Positions 31,450 through 43,221 of a DNA stretch of 64,000 nucleotides are shown one piece after another. A program made the position numbers and the translations under genes. Below the pieces are notes generated by a model. That model was not told the origin of the DNA and ran no database searches. It saw only the letters and a list, made by a program, of their open reading frames with translations. The first letter of the stretch is position 1, and the number at the start of each line of letters is the position of its first letter. This DNA comes from Blepharisma japonicum. Its lineage: Eukaryota; Ciliophora; Heterotrichea; Heterotrichida; Blepharismidae. The stretch lies in the NCBI GenBank assembly GCA_949751835.1, contig CATKHK010000046.1, positions 124,001 to 188,000 of the forward strand, written 5' to 3'.

Positions 31450-33870
31450 ATGGAATTAAGCCTTTTCGAAAAAAGTGAAATTGAATTGGTTGACGGTGCG
31501 TTAGAAGTAAAATATAGCTAGGAAATAGAAGAAAATTTCATTTATGTCCGCGACCTCATTGGCCTTAAAACAGATGAAAGCGAAATTCTAGCGATTTTAC
31601 AAACGAGATCGATACAAGGAGAACATGAGATTATTAGTAGAGGCGTTTTGTATGGGATTCTGACAGGAATGGACTGGCTGAGCTATTTGCTATTGACTTC
31701 TCGAGATAATTTCCAAATGGCTTGCAATACTCTATCTATGATGCTGCCTAAATTGAAATCAACACAGCGAGCTGTTTGGCTGTTCACGCAGCTTTGGAAA
31801 ACTGAGTCTCCTGCGTTTACAGGGCTTTTTATGACTATTTTGAGAAGTCTGGATTTGGTGAATGAGATAAAAACTCAGCTGGATTGGATTAATACACAGC
31901 AATTCGCATCTTTGGTGTTTTATAAAGTCCTGAGGGGTGCTTCACTTTTGGCGGCAGAAGGGATGCCAGTGTTATTTGATCATATTCATATAATTTCTCA
32001 GATATGGATACACCGGAGAGATGCATGCATTAGTATAGGAAGAGACTTAGTAAGGATAGTTAGCAGTCTAGCAGAATCGGGTGGAATTGAGCATATATGA
32101 AATGATTTATTTGCCTCTGGACGAGACGGAGCTCCACTATATTGAAGTCTTTTATGCACCCCTACACATCCCAAGTTTCATTCAGTCTTGCTTAAACCAG
32201 AAATAGAAAACAAGCTAGCCTTTATTGTAGAAAATGGCTACCAAAGTAACTATACTCGATATCTCAAATGAATAATGGAGACCTACAATGACCACGTACT
32301 AGACGATTTAGTTAGATTTATTGTAAATTATCCTGCAGAAAAAGAAAACGTTCACAGGTGGCAAATAGTCGCCTGGCTCCTCACAAATGAAACAGACCAC
32401 CAAATTCAAGCAAGCATAAAGCAAGCCCTTGTATATGACTGCTTATTCTTTAACTCCCAAGACCAAGCTTATATAATAGAACCAGCCATGTCGTTTCTTA
32501 AGCACTCAATTACAAATTGTCCAAAAATCGCTGAAGAGCTGCTAGAATTTATGCTGACTTCAGCAGAACTTTATGATAAGAGATCAACACCAAGGATTAT
32601 GAGAAGCTTAAAAGACTGCTTTACTGTAGCTTGCACACAAGGATTTTTTCCTAGTTTGCAGTCTTTAATAGGTGATGAAAGAATTGACGGAAATATTAGG
32701 ACGAGGCTAAAAGAACTTTTGGAAGCGACTACACATGATGGGGATCTGTCACCGCCTGCTGCTCTATTTGAAAAAGAAGATACATCTTTATCAGCCCCTC
32801 GGTCCTTTGTGGATTATTTAGGAGAAATTGCTTTTGTTTTTGCCAATGAGCCTAGTTTTGACATTTTAATGGAAATAATCCATAAATCCCAGCTTGTAAA
32901 TGAAGACTTATGCAGTTTCGTTATCAAATGTTTAACTCATGAGTTTATACAGCCTTTAACTTTAGACTTGCCTCAAAACAGTGTGCTATATCAAATCTTT
33001 TTACATAGTGAAACCAATGCCAGGCTCAGAGAATTATTAAAACTTTTGCATGCCGCAGAAAGCTCTATTGGAGTTAGGCTGCTTGTATATTCATTACAAA
33101 AAAATTCAAAGCTATATCAACAATTTGAGGACCAATTAGAAAGGGATTTATTAGCAAGTCTTCAAGATATTTCCTTGGAAACTTTACATTGGGTATTCCC
33201 TGAAGTTTTTTCAAAGCTTTCCAAGCTTGTGACCCCAAACATAATCCATTTCTTCTTGCAAACCACTGATATGAAGCTCCTCCATAAGGTAGAACAAGAT
33301 TTAATGCTTGATTCTTATTCAATTCTTTCTAATAAACTTTCTCAGGTTTTAGAAAAATCTGATGAATTTTCATCATCAGAAAAAATTTATCTGTGGAAAT
33401 TGATACAAGCTGAAATAAAGCCAGACCAAATTGGGAGACTTCTAGACCATTTTCAGCATTCTCTGCCCCTTGGCAATCAATGAGAAAGCTTATCAGGGCT
33501 GATTTGCTATTTGTGCTCACATACTTCACAAATTAATATAGAAAATGTGAAACAAATATTGACACTGCCTGCAAAATATTGTAAAATTACGGTTTCGGTG
33601 GTTTTGGTAGGGATTAAGGTGGAGTTTGTAAGGGTTATTTAGATTGAAGAAGCTGTCTTAGAAATTATAAAAAAAGCCCAATTTCAAGGCCAAATTAACA
33701 TTTTAAAACATCTAAAGCATTGGATCGAGCAGGATGGAAAATTAGCTTCGATTGTAAAAACTAAAAGTCTGCAAGAGGTGCTGATAAGTACAATGCAGGC
33801 TCTTTCTTCTGATTATTTTAGGGAATTTAGCTGCCTTTTAGAAACTTCACGCCAATTATATTCATCTTAA
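31450..33870 (+). CDS. INTS3: Integrator complex subunit 3 (INTS3)
   Basis: A 796-residue all-helical protein after removal of two 15-nt introns and reading TGA as Trp. Recognised from conserved stretches of the INTS3 N-terminal domain: 'RDLVRIVSSLAESGGIEHIW', 'YTRYLKWIMETY' followed by 'LVRFIVNYP', 'RWQIVAWLLT', and 'ALVYDCLFF...YIIEPAMSFLKHSI' equivalent to the human IEPAILVMHHS region. Integrator processes snRNAs and terminates promoter-proximal transcription; INTS3 also scaffolds SOSS/INTS6. Integrator factors matter in ciliates for development-related RNA. It is shorter than human INTS3 (about 1040), with the C-terminal part reduced. Start ATG follows TTATAAA. Confidence 0.88.
31507..31521 (+). 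other. 15-nt intron 1 of INTS3
   Basis: GTAAAATATAGCTAG, after codon 19. Removal deletes an in-frame TAG and joins 'GALE' to 'EIEENF'. Confidence 0.9.
33628..33642 (+). other. 15-nt intron 2 of INTS3
   Basis: GTAAGGGTTATTTAG. Removal joins 'KVEF' to 'IEEAVLEII' and keeps the frame to the TAA at 33868. Confidence 0.9.
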
Positions 33871-33998
33871 TAAGTTTATGTTTAAATTAAGTATTTTTTT
33901 ATAGTGAGTGAGCAGCTTAATATTTAATTTTTGATTTAAAATAATTTCAATCACTTTTAATCTTTAATCATTTGGATAGCTCTTTTCTGCAAGATTCC

Positions 33999-34003
33999 AA
34001 AAA
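33999..34003 (-). terminator. Pol III T-run
   Basis: TTTTT on the minus strand, one base after the 3' end of the tRNA-like gene at 34005. A typical RNA polymerase III stop. Confidence 0.5.
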
Positions 34004-34004
34004 G

Positions 34005-34076
34005 TCAGAGACCAGGATTTGAACCTGGGGCCTATAGTGTTGCAATACAATCGCTCTACCGCTGAGCTATCTCTGA
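34005..34076 (-). tRNA. tRNA-like gene with enlarged anticodon loop
   Basis: 72 nt folding as tRNA: 7-bp acceptor TCAGAGA/TCTCTGA, D-arm GCTC...GAGC, T-arm CCAGG-TTCAAAT-CCTGG. The anticodon arm ATTGT/ACTAT has a T-T mismatch in the middle and, with 5-bp pairing, an 8-nt loop ATTGCAAC. The anticodon is therefore unclear (UGC, Ala, or a four-base UGCA). It could be a frameshift-reading tRNA or a decaying copy. T5 terminator present. Confidence 0.6.
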
Positions 34077-34427
34077 TTTCTATACATATGATCGCATCAA
34101 TCAAATTTTCATACAGAGTTGCTTAAGATAAGAGCCAAAAGGTACATATATTATCATGAATGCTTTTTTCTTATTGTATAAACATTTTATAAACCCCCAG
34201 CTTCTGTAAAAGCTATTGCACATCTATTGAATTTCTAGAGATCTTGAAAACTAAAACTTATATATAAAATTTTTGGTAGAAATAAGATTTGATAAGCAGT
34301 CTTGCAATCTTTTTTTAGTGGTCAAATATTCTGATGCTAACGCAATGATATTTATTCTCTTTATCAGATTTTGTTATAATAATTTGAAATAATATCATAA
34401 TAAATAAGGATCATTGTAAATATATTC

Positions 34428-34433
34428 AAAAAA
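34428..34433 (-). terminator. Pol III T-run
   Basis: TTTTTT on the minus strand, directly downstream of the tRNA at 34435. Confidence 0.5.
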
Positions 34434-34434
34434 G

Positions 34435-34505
34435 TCAGAGGCCAGGATTTGAACCTGGGACCTCCGGTGTGTCATACAGACGCTCTCCCACTGAGCTACC
34501 TCTGA
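34435..34505 (-). tRNA. tRNA, anticodon GAC (Val) by position
   Basis: 71 nt with all standard arm lengths: acceptor TCAGAGG/CCTCTGA, D-arm GCTC/GAGC, T-arm CCAGG/CCTGG. Anticodon loop ATGACAC places GAC at 34-36. The anticodon stem TCTGT/ACCGG has a mismatch at 29:41, the same place as in its neighbour at 34005, so the two are related copies. Function as Val tRNA is tentative. Confidence 0.65.
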
Positions 34506-34686
34506 TATATGTTCAAATATTAGACAATCAAAATACATCTCAAGTTTATTCAATTTTATTTATGATCAAAATAAATAGTTTCAAATAATCTCATATAGCT
34601 AACGATAAAATATTATAAGTAGAATTTAAAAAGATGTATTTGTTAGCAATAATTGGCATTATTAATAAGTAGTAATTATATAAAAA

Positions 34687-34755
34687 GTTAGGCAAGAAAT
34701 TGAACCTGTGACTAAGGCCTGAATGCAGATGCTCTTCCAGCTTAGCTATTTCTAT
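34687..34755 (-). pseudogene. Decayed tRNA copy
   Basis: Alignable along its length with the two tRNAs upstream (GAACCTG of the T-arm complement, GCTCTTCCAG of the D-arm complement). Acceptor and anticodon stems no longer pair and about two bases are missing. The loop would show TCA, but it lacks a stem. A T-run remains at its 3' side. Confidence 0.55.
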
Positions 34756-35978
34756 TTTTGTAACATTTTCATGTTTTTGTGTAGCAACATTCATAGATAC
34801 TTATTTTACCTATCAATCATTATTTAAAGCTTTTAATTAAATAGGGATGCAATTTTCTGTTGTAAACAAAAAATTTCAGCATGGCTAGGTTTGAGTGATG
34901 TTGAGATGAATTATTTTTTGTATAACTATACAAGTAAAAATCATTTAATCAGAATAGCAAAATATATGCTTAAAATAATTTTCTATTATTAGGATATTAG
35001 ATTTATGTTGATTTTAGATTCAAGCAGGTTCCATTGAATTCCAAAGAATACAGCTTCTCAAAGTCTTCTAAATCTTATCAGAATTTGTACATTTTAGATA
35101 ATATTATTCCATTCAAATTTGAACTGAATTCTCTTCTTGTAGATTTTTAACCGAACTAAAGTGAAGAAAAAAAATTAATATCCGATAAGTATTAATCTGC
35201 AGCTAATAATAAAAATTCACAGAATTCTTAAATTTCAAAGAAGCCAATATTTAAAAGAACTCGAAATCCTTTATGAACTGCAATATCTTCCTAAGTATAT
35301 AATCATTTTTATCGCTATTTAAAATTATTGGATTTTCAATAGAGATAAATTTCGATTTTTAGCTTTTACAATTTCTTTAAATAGCAATCCAAACTTATCA
35401 TTTTTTTTTGATATCTTTACAATCATTACTGTCAAAAATCTAAAGATGACTTTATTATAGGTCCATTATAAGATGGTGAATTTATAATTTATGTACAAAC
35501 AAAACTAAAGAATTCTGCCTATCTTTATTTTTCTTTGAGGAATCATCAATTTATAAAATAGTCAATAATTTAAAATCATTAAAATATCCTATCAATGAGA
35601 TAGAGCTGTCTGATGAAGTTTCAAATTCCATATTTAACCTAGTCGTATTTATATGATGAATTATAATTATTCTAACAGATAATTATTTAAAAAATTACCA
35701 GCTCAAGATATTTATGATTTCCATGGAAATTCACTATTTTTTATGTAAATCTACAATACCCCATGCAACCATTTTTCATGCATGATGTCATATGACATTT
35801 CTGGTCCAGTTCTGTAAAGGAGCCATAATTTTCACTCCATTTTCTTATCAATAATAAAAAATACCCAAAAATACGAAAACTTAAAGTTTTATTCAAATTA
35901 AGTGCCGATCCATTTAAAATTATTTAACTAAAGCTGGCTTTTTATCGATAAACGAATGGCGCACAGCGAATTCTAAAT
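34756..35978. other. Intergenic with possible coding relic
   Basis: Mostly AT-rich. Around 35430-35570 on the plus strand one frame reads 'KSKDDFIIGPL', TAA, 'DGEFIIYVQTKLKNSAYLYF', TAG. No start or family. The last 200 bp precede the TPR gene and should contain its promoter. Confidence 0.3.
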
Positions 35979-38813
35979 ATGGCTAATAATTCTCAAATGA
36001 TGGATAATCTTTCCCTTAGCGGAGCTCAAGTAGATGAACTGGAAAAGGAGCTTGAAGAAAATCCTTTTAATATCCGAGCCCTTAGTGAATTGGCTCAATA
36101 TTTTGCAAGTCAAGGGGACTATGCATCAGCATGTCAGCACTACGAAAAAATTGTTAGAGTAGATGAAGAGAACGGTAAGGCCTGGACTGCCTTAGGACAC
36201 TGTTATCTTCTAAAAGGTGAATATCAGAAATGTTTTACAGCTTATCAGAAAGCTCTTTATACTATGGAAGATAACCGAGATCCCCAGCTGTGGTATGGGA
36301 TCGGGCTCCTCTATAATAAATTCGAAAGTTATGAATACGCAGAGCCTGCCTACCAAGCAGTTTTAAGGATTGACCCTAATTTTGAGCAAAAGCACGAAGT
36401 CTTATACAAATTAGGGTTGATTTATAAGAAGACCAAATCTTTTGATAACTCCATCACTTATCTCAGAAATGCAATGGCATGTGAAAATGTACCGATTTCG
36501 AGAAAAGTTGATGCGCTGTGCCATATAGGTAATTCCTATGAAAAACAAGAGAAAATGGACGAAGCTATCAGCATTTATAGAGAAGCCCTAAGTTTAGATG
36601 AGAACAATTTTAAAACCATGGAATACTTAGGATGGGCCTTAATGAACCACTCAGCCCACGATCAAGCCTTAGAAATTCTCAACAGGGCCTTAGAGTTCGT
36701 CAAGGAAAATTGTGCAGAGGCCGGCGACATCCACTATCTTGTCGGAAGATGTTACTTGGACCTAAAAAATTACCCAGAAGGCCAGTCAGCTTTTCAAAAA
36801 GCCATTTATAAAAACCCAAATGCTTACATATACTGGTGTAGCATCGGCATTTTATATGCCTTAGCAACTCAGCCTCAAGACGCCTTCGAGTGCTTCGTAA
36901 AAGCCTCTAACATTTCTCCAGAATGCGGAGATGTCTGGTTTAACATGGCAGTTCTATACGAGCACTGCAAGCAAAAACAAGAAGCAAGTCTCGCCTATCA
37001 GCGTGCCTTTAGCTTAGACAGTTCCAATAAAAAAGCTATCGACCGAAAAACCAAACTTCAAGCTGGTGATGAAACTTCACCGATCCCTGATTTTATCCAC
37101 CCTATTTTTGAGGTAAGTGATGTCCCATTCTCAATCAAAAAGAATGATAAAGCTTTAAAACCATTAAAAACGCTTCCTGACATTAAAAATTTTAGAAGAG
37201 ATGGAGAATTAGAAGAAGAGAGGTCTGAAGAGCCTCAACAGGAAGATGGGGAAGAAGAAGTAGAAGAGCCAGAGGAGACTTTAGGGGAAAATAAGGCTAA
37301 AAAAGAAGAGATAGAAGAAGAAAATGTAGAAGAAGGAGAGGAAGAAGAGGAAGAAAGTGAAGAGGAAGAAGATGAGGAGGATGAAGAAGTCTCGATTAAA
37401 AGTTATGAAAATTCAGGATCTGAAGCATCGTCAACTGAAAAAAGGAGAACTGAAGGTCCAAGGACGAGAAGAAGAGACTCAATGCAAACTAGAAAAGTGT
37501 CGGCACCACAAGCTGTAAGTCAGCCACCACCTCAGCAGCAAAAGCCAAAACAGGCTCAGCCACAGCCTCGACCCTCAACGCCTGTGGCAAGTCCAATTAC
37601 TCAACCTCAACCTCAGCAATCCCCAGCTCCTCAATTTCAGTCAATGCCTCAAATGATTTTCCCACAAAGACCATCTGCAGCTAATCTCCCTCAGCCATCC
37701 CCTAAAGTCCCAACTCCAAGCCTTCCTCAGTCAGCTCAAAGTAAAGCTCCACAAGTTCCAACCCCTTCAAAGCCTCCAACAGCACCAATTTTTCCATCAG
37801 GTATGAGCCCATTTGGAGCAATGCCAAATTTCCCAATGCCACCAAACATGTCAGGGATGCCAAATCAGCCTCAGCCAAACATATCACAATCAGGAATGCC
37901 AAATTATCAACTGCCACCTAGCATGCAAAACATGCCAAACATGCCCAACATGCCAAGCATGCCAAACATGCCCAACATGCCAAACATGCCCAACATGTCT
38001 AACATGCCAAATATGCCGAACATGCCTAACATGCAAAGCATGCCAAATATGCCGAATATGCCAAATATGTCTGGAATTTCTTCGCCAATAGCAAATTTAC
38101 CTAATCAGCCTTCAAATGTCCCTACATCAGGCATGCCAAATATGAGCTCACTTCAAGGAGGAATGCCAAATTTCAATATCCCCAATATGCCTTCAATGGG
38201 AAATAATCCTAACCCTGGAAATATGCCAAATTTCCCTGGACTTTCAGGGATGCTAGGCATGCCTGGAGGACCGAACATGATGATGCCTGGAATGATGGGG
38301 ATGCCTGGTCAGCCAGGAATGATGATGCCTCCTCAGTCAGGTATGATGCCTATGCAAGGAAATTCTCCACAGCCACAGAATGGGAATCAGCCAAATCAAC
38401 CTAAAGGCCCAGTTCAAGGATTTAACCCTTACCAGATGGCAGCTTTAATGATGAATCCAATGCTGGCAGCTCAAATGATGTATGGAATGGGCTCAGTGCC
38501 AGGAATGAATCCTATGATGCCACAGATGGGAAATATGCCAATGGGAAATATGCCTGGATACCCAGGAGCTATGCCAGGAGGTATGCCGGGAAACCAACCT
38601 CCGAACATGAATATGGCAAACTGGATGCAAAACATGAGGATGCTTGCTCAAGCTAGACAACAAATGAACCCTCAAAATCCTGCTAAAAGAGAGCACGAAG
38701 AAGACCTTGCAGAAGCTTTAGCCAATTTAAATGAAAAAGGAGAAGATGAAGATGGTGCAAGAAAGCGAAGAGGCGATGACAAAGACTCAGCAAAGAAGAA
38801 ACGAAAAAGATAA
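35979..38813 (+). CDS. Cyc8/Ssn6-like TPR corepressor
   Basis: A 944-residue protein. Residues 20-360 form about ten TPR repeats, with the Ssn6/UTX-type signatures 'LWYGIGLLYNKF', 'FEQKHEVLYKLGLIYKK' and 'YWCSIGILYALATQPQDAF'. In yeast this platform joins Tup1 in a general transcription corepressor. An acidic Glu-rich tract (residues 410-470), a Pro/Gln-rich region, a run of Met-Pro-Asn tripeptides (about residues 649-697), and Met/Gly/Pro-rich low complexity follow. The C-terminus ends in clustered basic motifs (KRKR) suitable for nuclear import. No introns, no TGA. A plain TPR scaffold is the alternative. Confidence 0.8.
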   Translation: MANNSQMMDNLSLSGAQVDELEKELEENPFNIRALSELAQYFASQGDYASACQHYEKIVRVDEENGKAWTALGHCYLLKGEYQKCFTAYQKALYTMEDNRDPQLWYGIGLLYNKFESYEYAEPAYQAVLRIDPNFEQKHEVLYKLGLIYKKTKSFDNSITYLRNAMACENVPISRKVDALCHIGNSYEKQEKMDEAISIYREALSLDENNFKTMEYLGWALMNHSAHDQALEILNRALEFVKENCAEAGDIHYLVGRCYLDLKNYPEGQSAFQKAIYKNPNAYIYWCSIGILYALATQPQDAFECFVKASNISPECGDVWFNMAVLYEHCKQKQEASLAYQRAFSLDSSNKKAIDRKTKLQAGDETSPIPDFIHPIFEVSDVPFSIKKNDKALKPLKTLPDIKNFRRDGELEEERSEEPQQEDGEEEVEEPEETLGENKAKKEEIEEENVEEGEEEEEESEEEEDEEDEEVSIKSYENSGSEASSTEKRRTEGPRTRRRDSMQTRKVSAPQAVSQPPPQQQKPKQAQPQPRPSTPVASPITQPQPQQSPAPQFQSMPQMIFPQRPSAANLPQPSPKVPTPSLPQSAQSKAPQVPTPSKPPTAPIFPSGMSPFGAMPNFPMPPNMSGMPNQPQPNISQSGMPNYQLPPSMQNMPNMPNMPSMPNMPNMPNMPNMSNMPNMPNMPNMQSMPNMPNMPNMSGISSPIANLPNQPSNVPTSGMPNMSSLQGGMPNFNIPNMPSMGNNPNPGNMPNFPGLSGMLGMPGGPNMMMPGMMGMPGQPGMMMPPQSGMMPMQGNSPQPQNGNQPNQPKGPVQGFNPYQMAALMMNPMLAAQMMYGMGSVPGMNPMMPQMGNMPMGNMPGYPGAMPGGMPGNQPPNMNMANWMQNMRMLAQARQQMNPQNPAKREHEEDLAEALANLNEKGEDEDGARKRRGDDKDSAKKKRKR
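37923..38072 (+). repeat. Tandem Met-Pro-Asn coding repeat
   Basis: About 16 nine-base units of the type ATGCCNAAC/T in frame, with occasional Ser or Gln variants. Synonymous changes between units show it is not a fresh expansion, though length may vary between strains. Confidence 0.85.
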
Positions 38814-38856
38814 TTTTAGTGTTATCCTTATAATTATAAAATGATTAGTTAAACAC

Positions 38857-41800
38857 TTATGAAAGATGAAATGCTTCATGTCCTTCCTCAATAGCATATT
38901 TCAGGTTTTTCTGTAAGATTTCTAACGACGAATAATCAGGAATTTTCAAATAATTTTGGCAAGTCATAACAGATGGCAAGTACTCGTCATCAGAAATTCC
39001 TGGCATGCTTGCTTCTTTTCTGACAACAGTAAGTTTGGGATTTAAACCAGAAAACCCTCCTGGAGGTAGCCTTGGAGATCCACTGATAAATTGCATGAAT
39101 AGCCTTTTTTCTTTGAAGGTGAACTGTGACATGAGGTAAAGAAGGTTTTTGAAGGTGGGAGAAGTACTAGTATAGCCATGATCAGGCTTGATGTTTAGCT
39201 TCAGTTCTTCAATGTCCCATTTTTCGTCAGCTTCCCCACAAATCAGGGTTTCAAACTCGCTTCCCATAAAGCTTTTGAGAGTGTCACTAGGAAATAAAGA
39301 CTCAAGTCCTATTCGGAATGCTTGAGCTTGGGCGTTCATTAGCAGTGTGTTCTGAGCAGCGAGGTTGATATATTCTTCTAAATTATCTAAACTCACAAAA
39401 ATATTCTTACCATTTCTCTTTAAATCAATAAAATCATAGCTTGGAAGTGTAAAGCTCAGCGCAAGATCTTCAATAGCAGACCCTCTAAAATTCACTTCTG
39501 GATTTTTTTTCTTTGAAATCAAACTATGTTTTTTATTGACTATTTCTTGCAGTTCCAACAAAAATTTACCTAAATTTTTATCAACTAAAAATACATCAGC
39601 AAGTGTTATAGGCTCATTTAGCACCAATTTCCAAAAAATTGAGCTAAGCGGAATATCAATGTATCTTTTATCAATAAGCGCTTTTGCGACAAATCTACCT
39701 AAAAATGTAAAATAATCTCTATACCTTTCATCAGAAGCTTTAAGAGGAGATGGGAAAAGTCCTGACTCTTCTCCTTGGTTTCTTCATATATTAAGAGCCC
39801 TGATTTCTTTTGCAGCTAAGCTGTAAAACTCTAAAGTTGGCCCCTGCCCTGTCCCTATTTCATTTTCAAATTCTATTTCCAATATTCCTTGCTTAAGCAG
39901 CTTAATATCACTCATAATTATCATTGCACTTTGTAGGAGTTTTTCCCTTTGGATTTTCACTTTTTGCTTCTGTTTTTGGACTCGAAATCTTTCCTTGTTT
40001 TGATTTCTGTCTAAGAAATATTGTAAACTCCTAAATCCACCAAAGCCAGTAGCTTGAATATATTCAGTTCTTAAGGTATAGGGAAATAAGAAATTGCAGT
40101 TCTTAGGGAGTGTTAATATTTGGTTTTTAGAAGTGGTAGAAATTGAGTCTTGTAATTGTCGAGTTAGTAATGCTGAAAGCTTCTGACTTTTAAAAGTTTG
40201 GGATTGCACCTTTGAAAGCTTCAATGAATCAGAAATTAAAGGAAACAAAAGAGAGGATGTTGAAATTATCTGTGGAAACTGCTCGTTGAGTTTGAAAATA
40301 AGCTTCAATAGTCGAAGACAAGGGTAGATTTTTTCTGAAGAATCTATACCAATAAGCTGGCTTTCCTCCAAAATATTATGATAAATTTCTATCGGGGTCT
40401 GCAAATAGCTGCTGCCTTTAATTGTCAGAGGAGACTTAGAAAACCTAAACTTAATAATTGGTTCATCACTATTATCCTGCCTATTTATAATTTCAAAAAC
40501 TGTCATACCTTTAGTGATTTCATTTCCTTTACAATACAAGTTGACTACCAAATTTCCATTGATTTCACTTGCTTTTCGTTCTCTAGGCATTACAATTTCA
40601 GTATTGAATTCTTCTAGATCATTATCAATGTCCATATCAAGAACCATAGGATTTGTTACTGTGCCGAATTGGAGGTCTCTTATTTGGCGCCTTAGATTTG
40701 AAGGATTTTCTCTTCTGAAGTCAATATTGTGGTGAAAAGCTTCTTGGAAATAAAGTAAGTCCTCTTTTGATCTTACCCTTAATAGTAGAGATTTTACTGA
40801 GTCAAAAGTATTAAATTGCTCGATTGCGATGCTGAAGTCATTTGTGGCTGAGAAAAAGTTATGTCGTGTCAAATATTCAGTAGATAAATCATAAAACGCT
40901 ACAGGATCTATTTCATCAGGACAATACTGAAAATGCAGCCTTACTCTCTGGCTTAGGGATCTAATCCCAGATAAAGTAGTCAAATTATTATCAGGTGGAC
41001 TTACTGTAAAACCATGCAAAAATTGTACTGCTCCTAATAGTAAGGTTACTAAGCTTGCTATATGGGTTTCATTTTTACTATTACTTTCAAAAAATACTCT
41101 TAAAAATTCTTCTAGTCTTTTTAAACATACACTATTCTTCGTTTCATCCCTCAATTCAGACAAATCTAATCATTTTCATATAGCTTCTGGAAGCCCTGAA
41201 TAACTAATTTCAAACTGGCTAATAGCTTCATCGCTTTCTATCAGCGTAATTAATTTCCTTCAAATTTCAGCAGCACTTTCCCCATCCCCATTCTCCAATT
41301 TATTTGCGAGCTCTTTTAATTGTTTTTGCTTATTAACTGCTCTTTTATTTTCATAATTTTTACTTTTATCTAAAGCTGACTTGCATAAGGAAATGATGTC
41401 TTTTTTTTGGTCGTGGGTGATATCCATGCTTTCTGATCTGTATCTTCGCAAGCTTAAGCCTTCAGAGGGGTCTTCGTGGACTGAATAAGATCTTTCTAGC
41501 CCATGAGAAAATCTAAACATCATTAAGGGGTCAGCATATCTTGATTCTTCTCTTGCTCGATTGACCCTTTCTGCATACAGATTTCTTCAGTCTGCGCTGA
41601 GTTCTCTCAATTTTTCTGCACTTTTTAAATTTTGGACTCGGTCGAGGACACCTTCTCTAATGAAATTTGTGGAGACTTGGTCGGGGATTTTTTCATAGAG
41701 GACGTTGACAATTTTTAGGGCATTTTTGATGGTATAAAGATCACGAGAAGATAAAAGCTCAGCTATAAAGGTGGAGAAGTGTTGGGGAGCCACATAAGTT

Positions 41801-43221
41801 AGCATTAAATCTGGTGGGGATTGCTCTAAAATTTTATCTAAAATCGTGATAACTAAGCTTTTCATTTCTTTGCTAGCAAAATGCTCATAAAGCGATATAA
41901 TCTGAGGTAAAATAGTATCTCCCAAAGTCTGCAAATATTGTGGGTGCCTTGCATATATTTCAATTTTTTCTTTTTCTATGATATCATCTGAATTCACTTT
42001 AGGAATTATTGTTTCAGTTAGATGTAAAGCTTCCATAATAGAATTTTCTGATTTTTCGTTTTTTTCTTGTCATTTCAACAATGTTTCTTTTAAGCTGCAG
42101 CTAATTCCAAGCGACAGCAGCATCTGATTAGCTGAAGAAGCATTTTTACATAAAATATGGAGTAGCTTAAAAGCTTTTGAAACTAAACCTGGAACATGAT
42201 TCACTATTTCATAAAGAGCCTTTATTAGGCCTTGGTCTATCATAATTTGCAAAAAGTACCTCAATTTTTCATAATCAGTACAACACATCCTTATTAAACT
42301 TGTCGTCAAAATTGTAAAAAAATCCAAAGTCTTTTCATTCTGCTGCACAAAATCGCTTCCTCTAAATCCCAACATATTCACCAGACTTTGCAAGCTGGGA
42401 GCTATGTATTGTATAAAATGATCTTGCGAATTCAAAGTTCTCGCCACATTAATTGCAAAAGTCAAAATTTTTTTCTGGATTTCTGCTTCAAAGAAATCAA
42501 TTGTCCCAATCATAAGCCCAAAAGCGCCTTCTTTAATAATCGCTGAGGCATGCTCATAAGACATTTTTTCAAGAGTTTTAATAGCGTGTTCAGCCATATC
42601 TATAAATTCGAAATTCATCAGCTTTGAGCACAAAATTCCAATTCCTCCACTCGCTACAATGAGCCCTGCAATATTCGGGATTGCGTCGAGTATATTCGTA
42701 AGTGAGTTCATTGCATAAAGCGGTATGTCTTGTAGCGTATCTTTACTTAGACAAGTAATTAAAGCGTTTACTAATTGTTCAACTGGAAGATTTGACAATA
42801 GGTCTTCATGTATCATGGCAAGGTCCATAGACAGCTGAGTCAAAGATTGGAGTATCTGTATGTCGTCTGAAGCTTCTAAGCCTGACAATAATGACTGAAA
42901 GCTCGGGTGAATCGAAGTGTAAAGCGACATCCCATGAGACTGATACATTGGCTGGTTTGGGTGGTCTTCACTGCTATCTTGAGAGTCGGAAAGTTTGGCT
43001 TTCTTCGTTTTGGGTTGAGATTTGGGAGGAATCGAATAGGAATGCCTCGTCAGAATGTTTTTCTGACGGGTCCGACGAGAGTAGCGACGTCGTTGAGGAG
43101 AAGAGATGTCGAGAGAGTTAGGACTTTCTTGAGGGGATGATGCCTGATTTGATTGTTGGGGGGACTGGGAAGAATCTGAGTCGGAATTTGAATGAGGGCG
43201 TTTGGTTGGAATCTGTTCCAT
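38857..43221 (-). CDS. HECT-type E3 ubiquitin ligase (TRIP12/UFD4/UPL3 group)
   Basis: A 1454-residue ligase in one frame when six or so TGA codons are Trp. The N-terminus is Ser/Gln/Arg-rich with basic clusters (nuclear localisation likely). Residues 100-490 form armadillo-like helices ('LVNALITCLSKD', 'AIKTLEKMSYEHASAIIKEG') as in TRIP12 and UPL3. The C-terminal 350 residues are the HECT domain: 'GTGQGPTLEFYSLAAKEI', 'FLGRFVAKALIDKRY', 'SGSPRLPPGGF', and the catalytic 'VMTCQNYLKIPDYSS' with Cys1421; it ends 'AFHLS' as these ligases do. The family ubiquitinates fusion-degradation substrates and chromatin factors. No introns are needed. It converges on the TPR gene, 43 bp apart. Confidence 0.94.

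Noticed and set aside
34687-34755. A tRNA with UCA anticodon that could decode UGA
   Set aside because: The TCA lies in a loop whose stem no longer pairs, and acceptor pairing is lost; a pseudogene is the simpler reading.
34591-34794. Minus-strand ORF of 67 codons
   Set aside because: Overlaps the decayed tRNA copy and reads through it; composition not protein-like.
38493-38696. His/Ser-rich minus-strand ORF
   Set aside because: Shadow of the Met/Pro/Asn/Gly-rich tail of the TPR gene.
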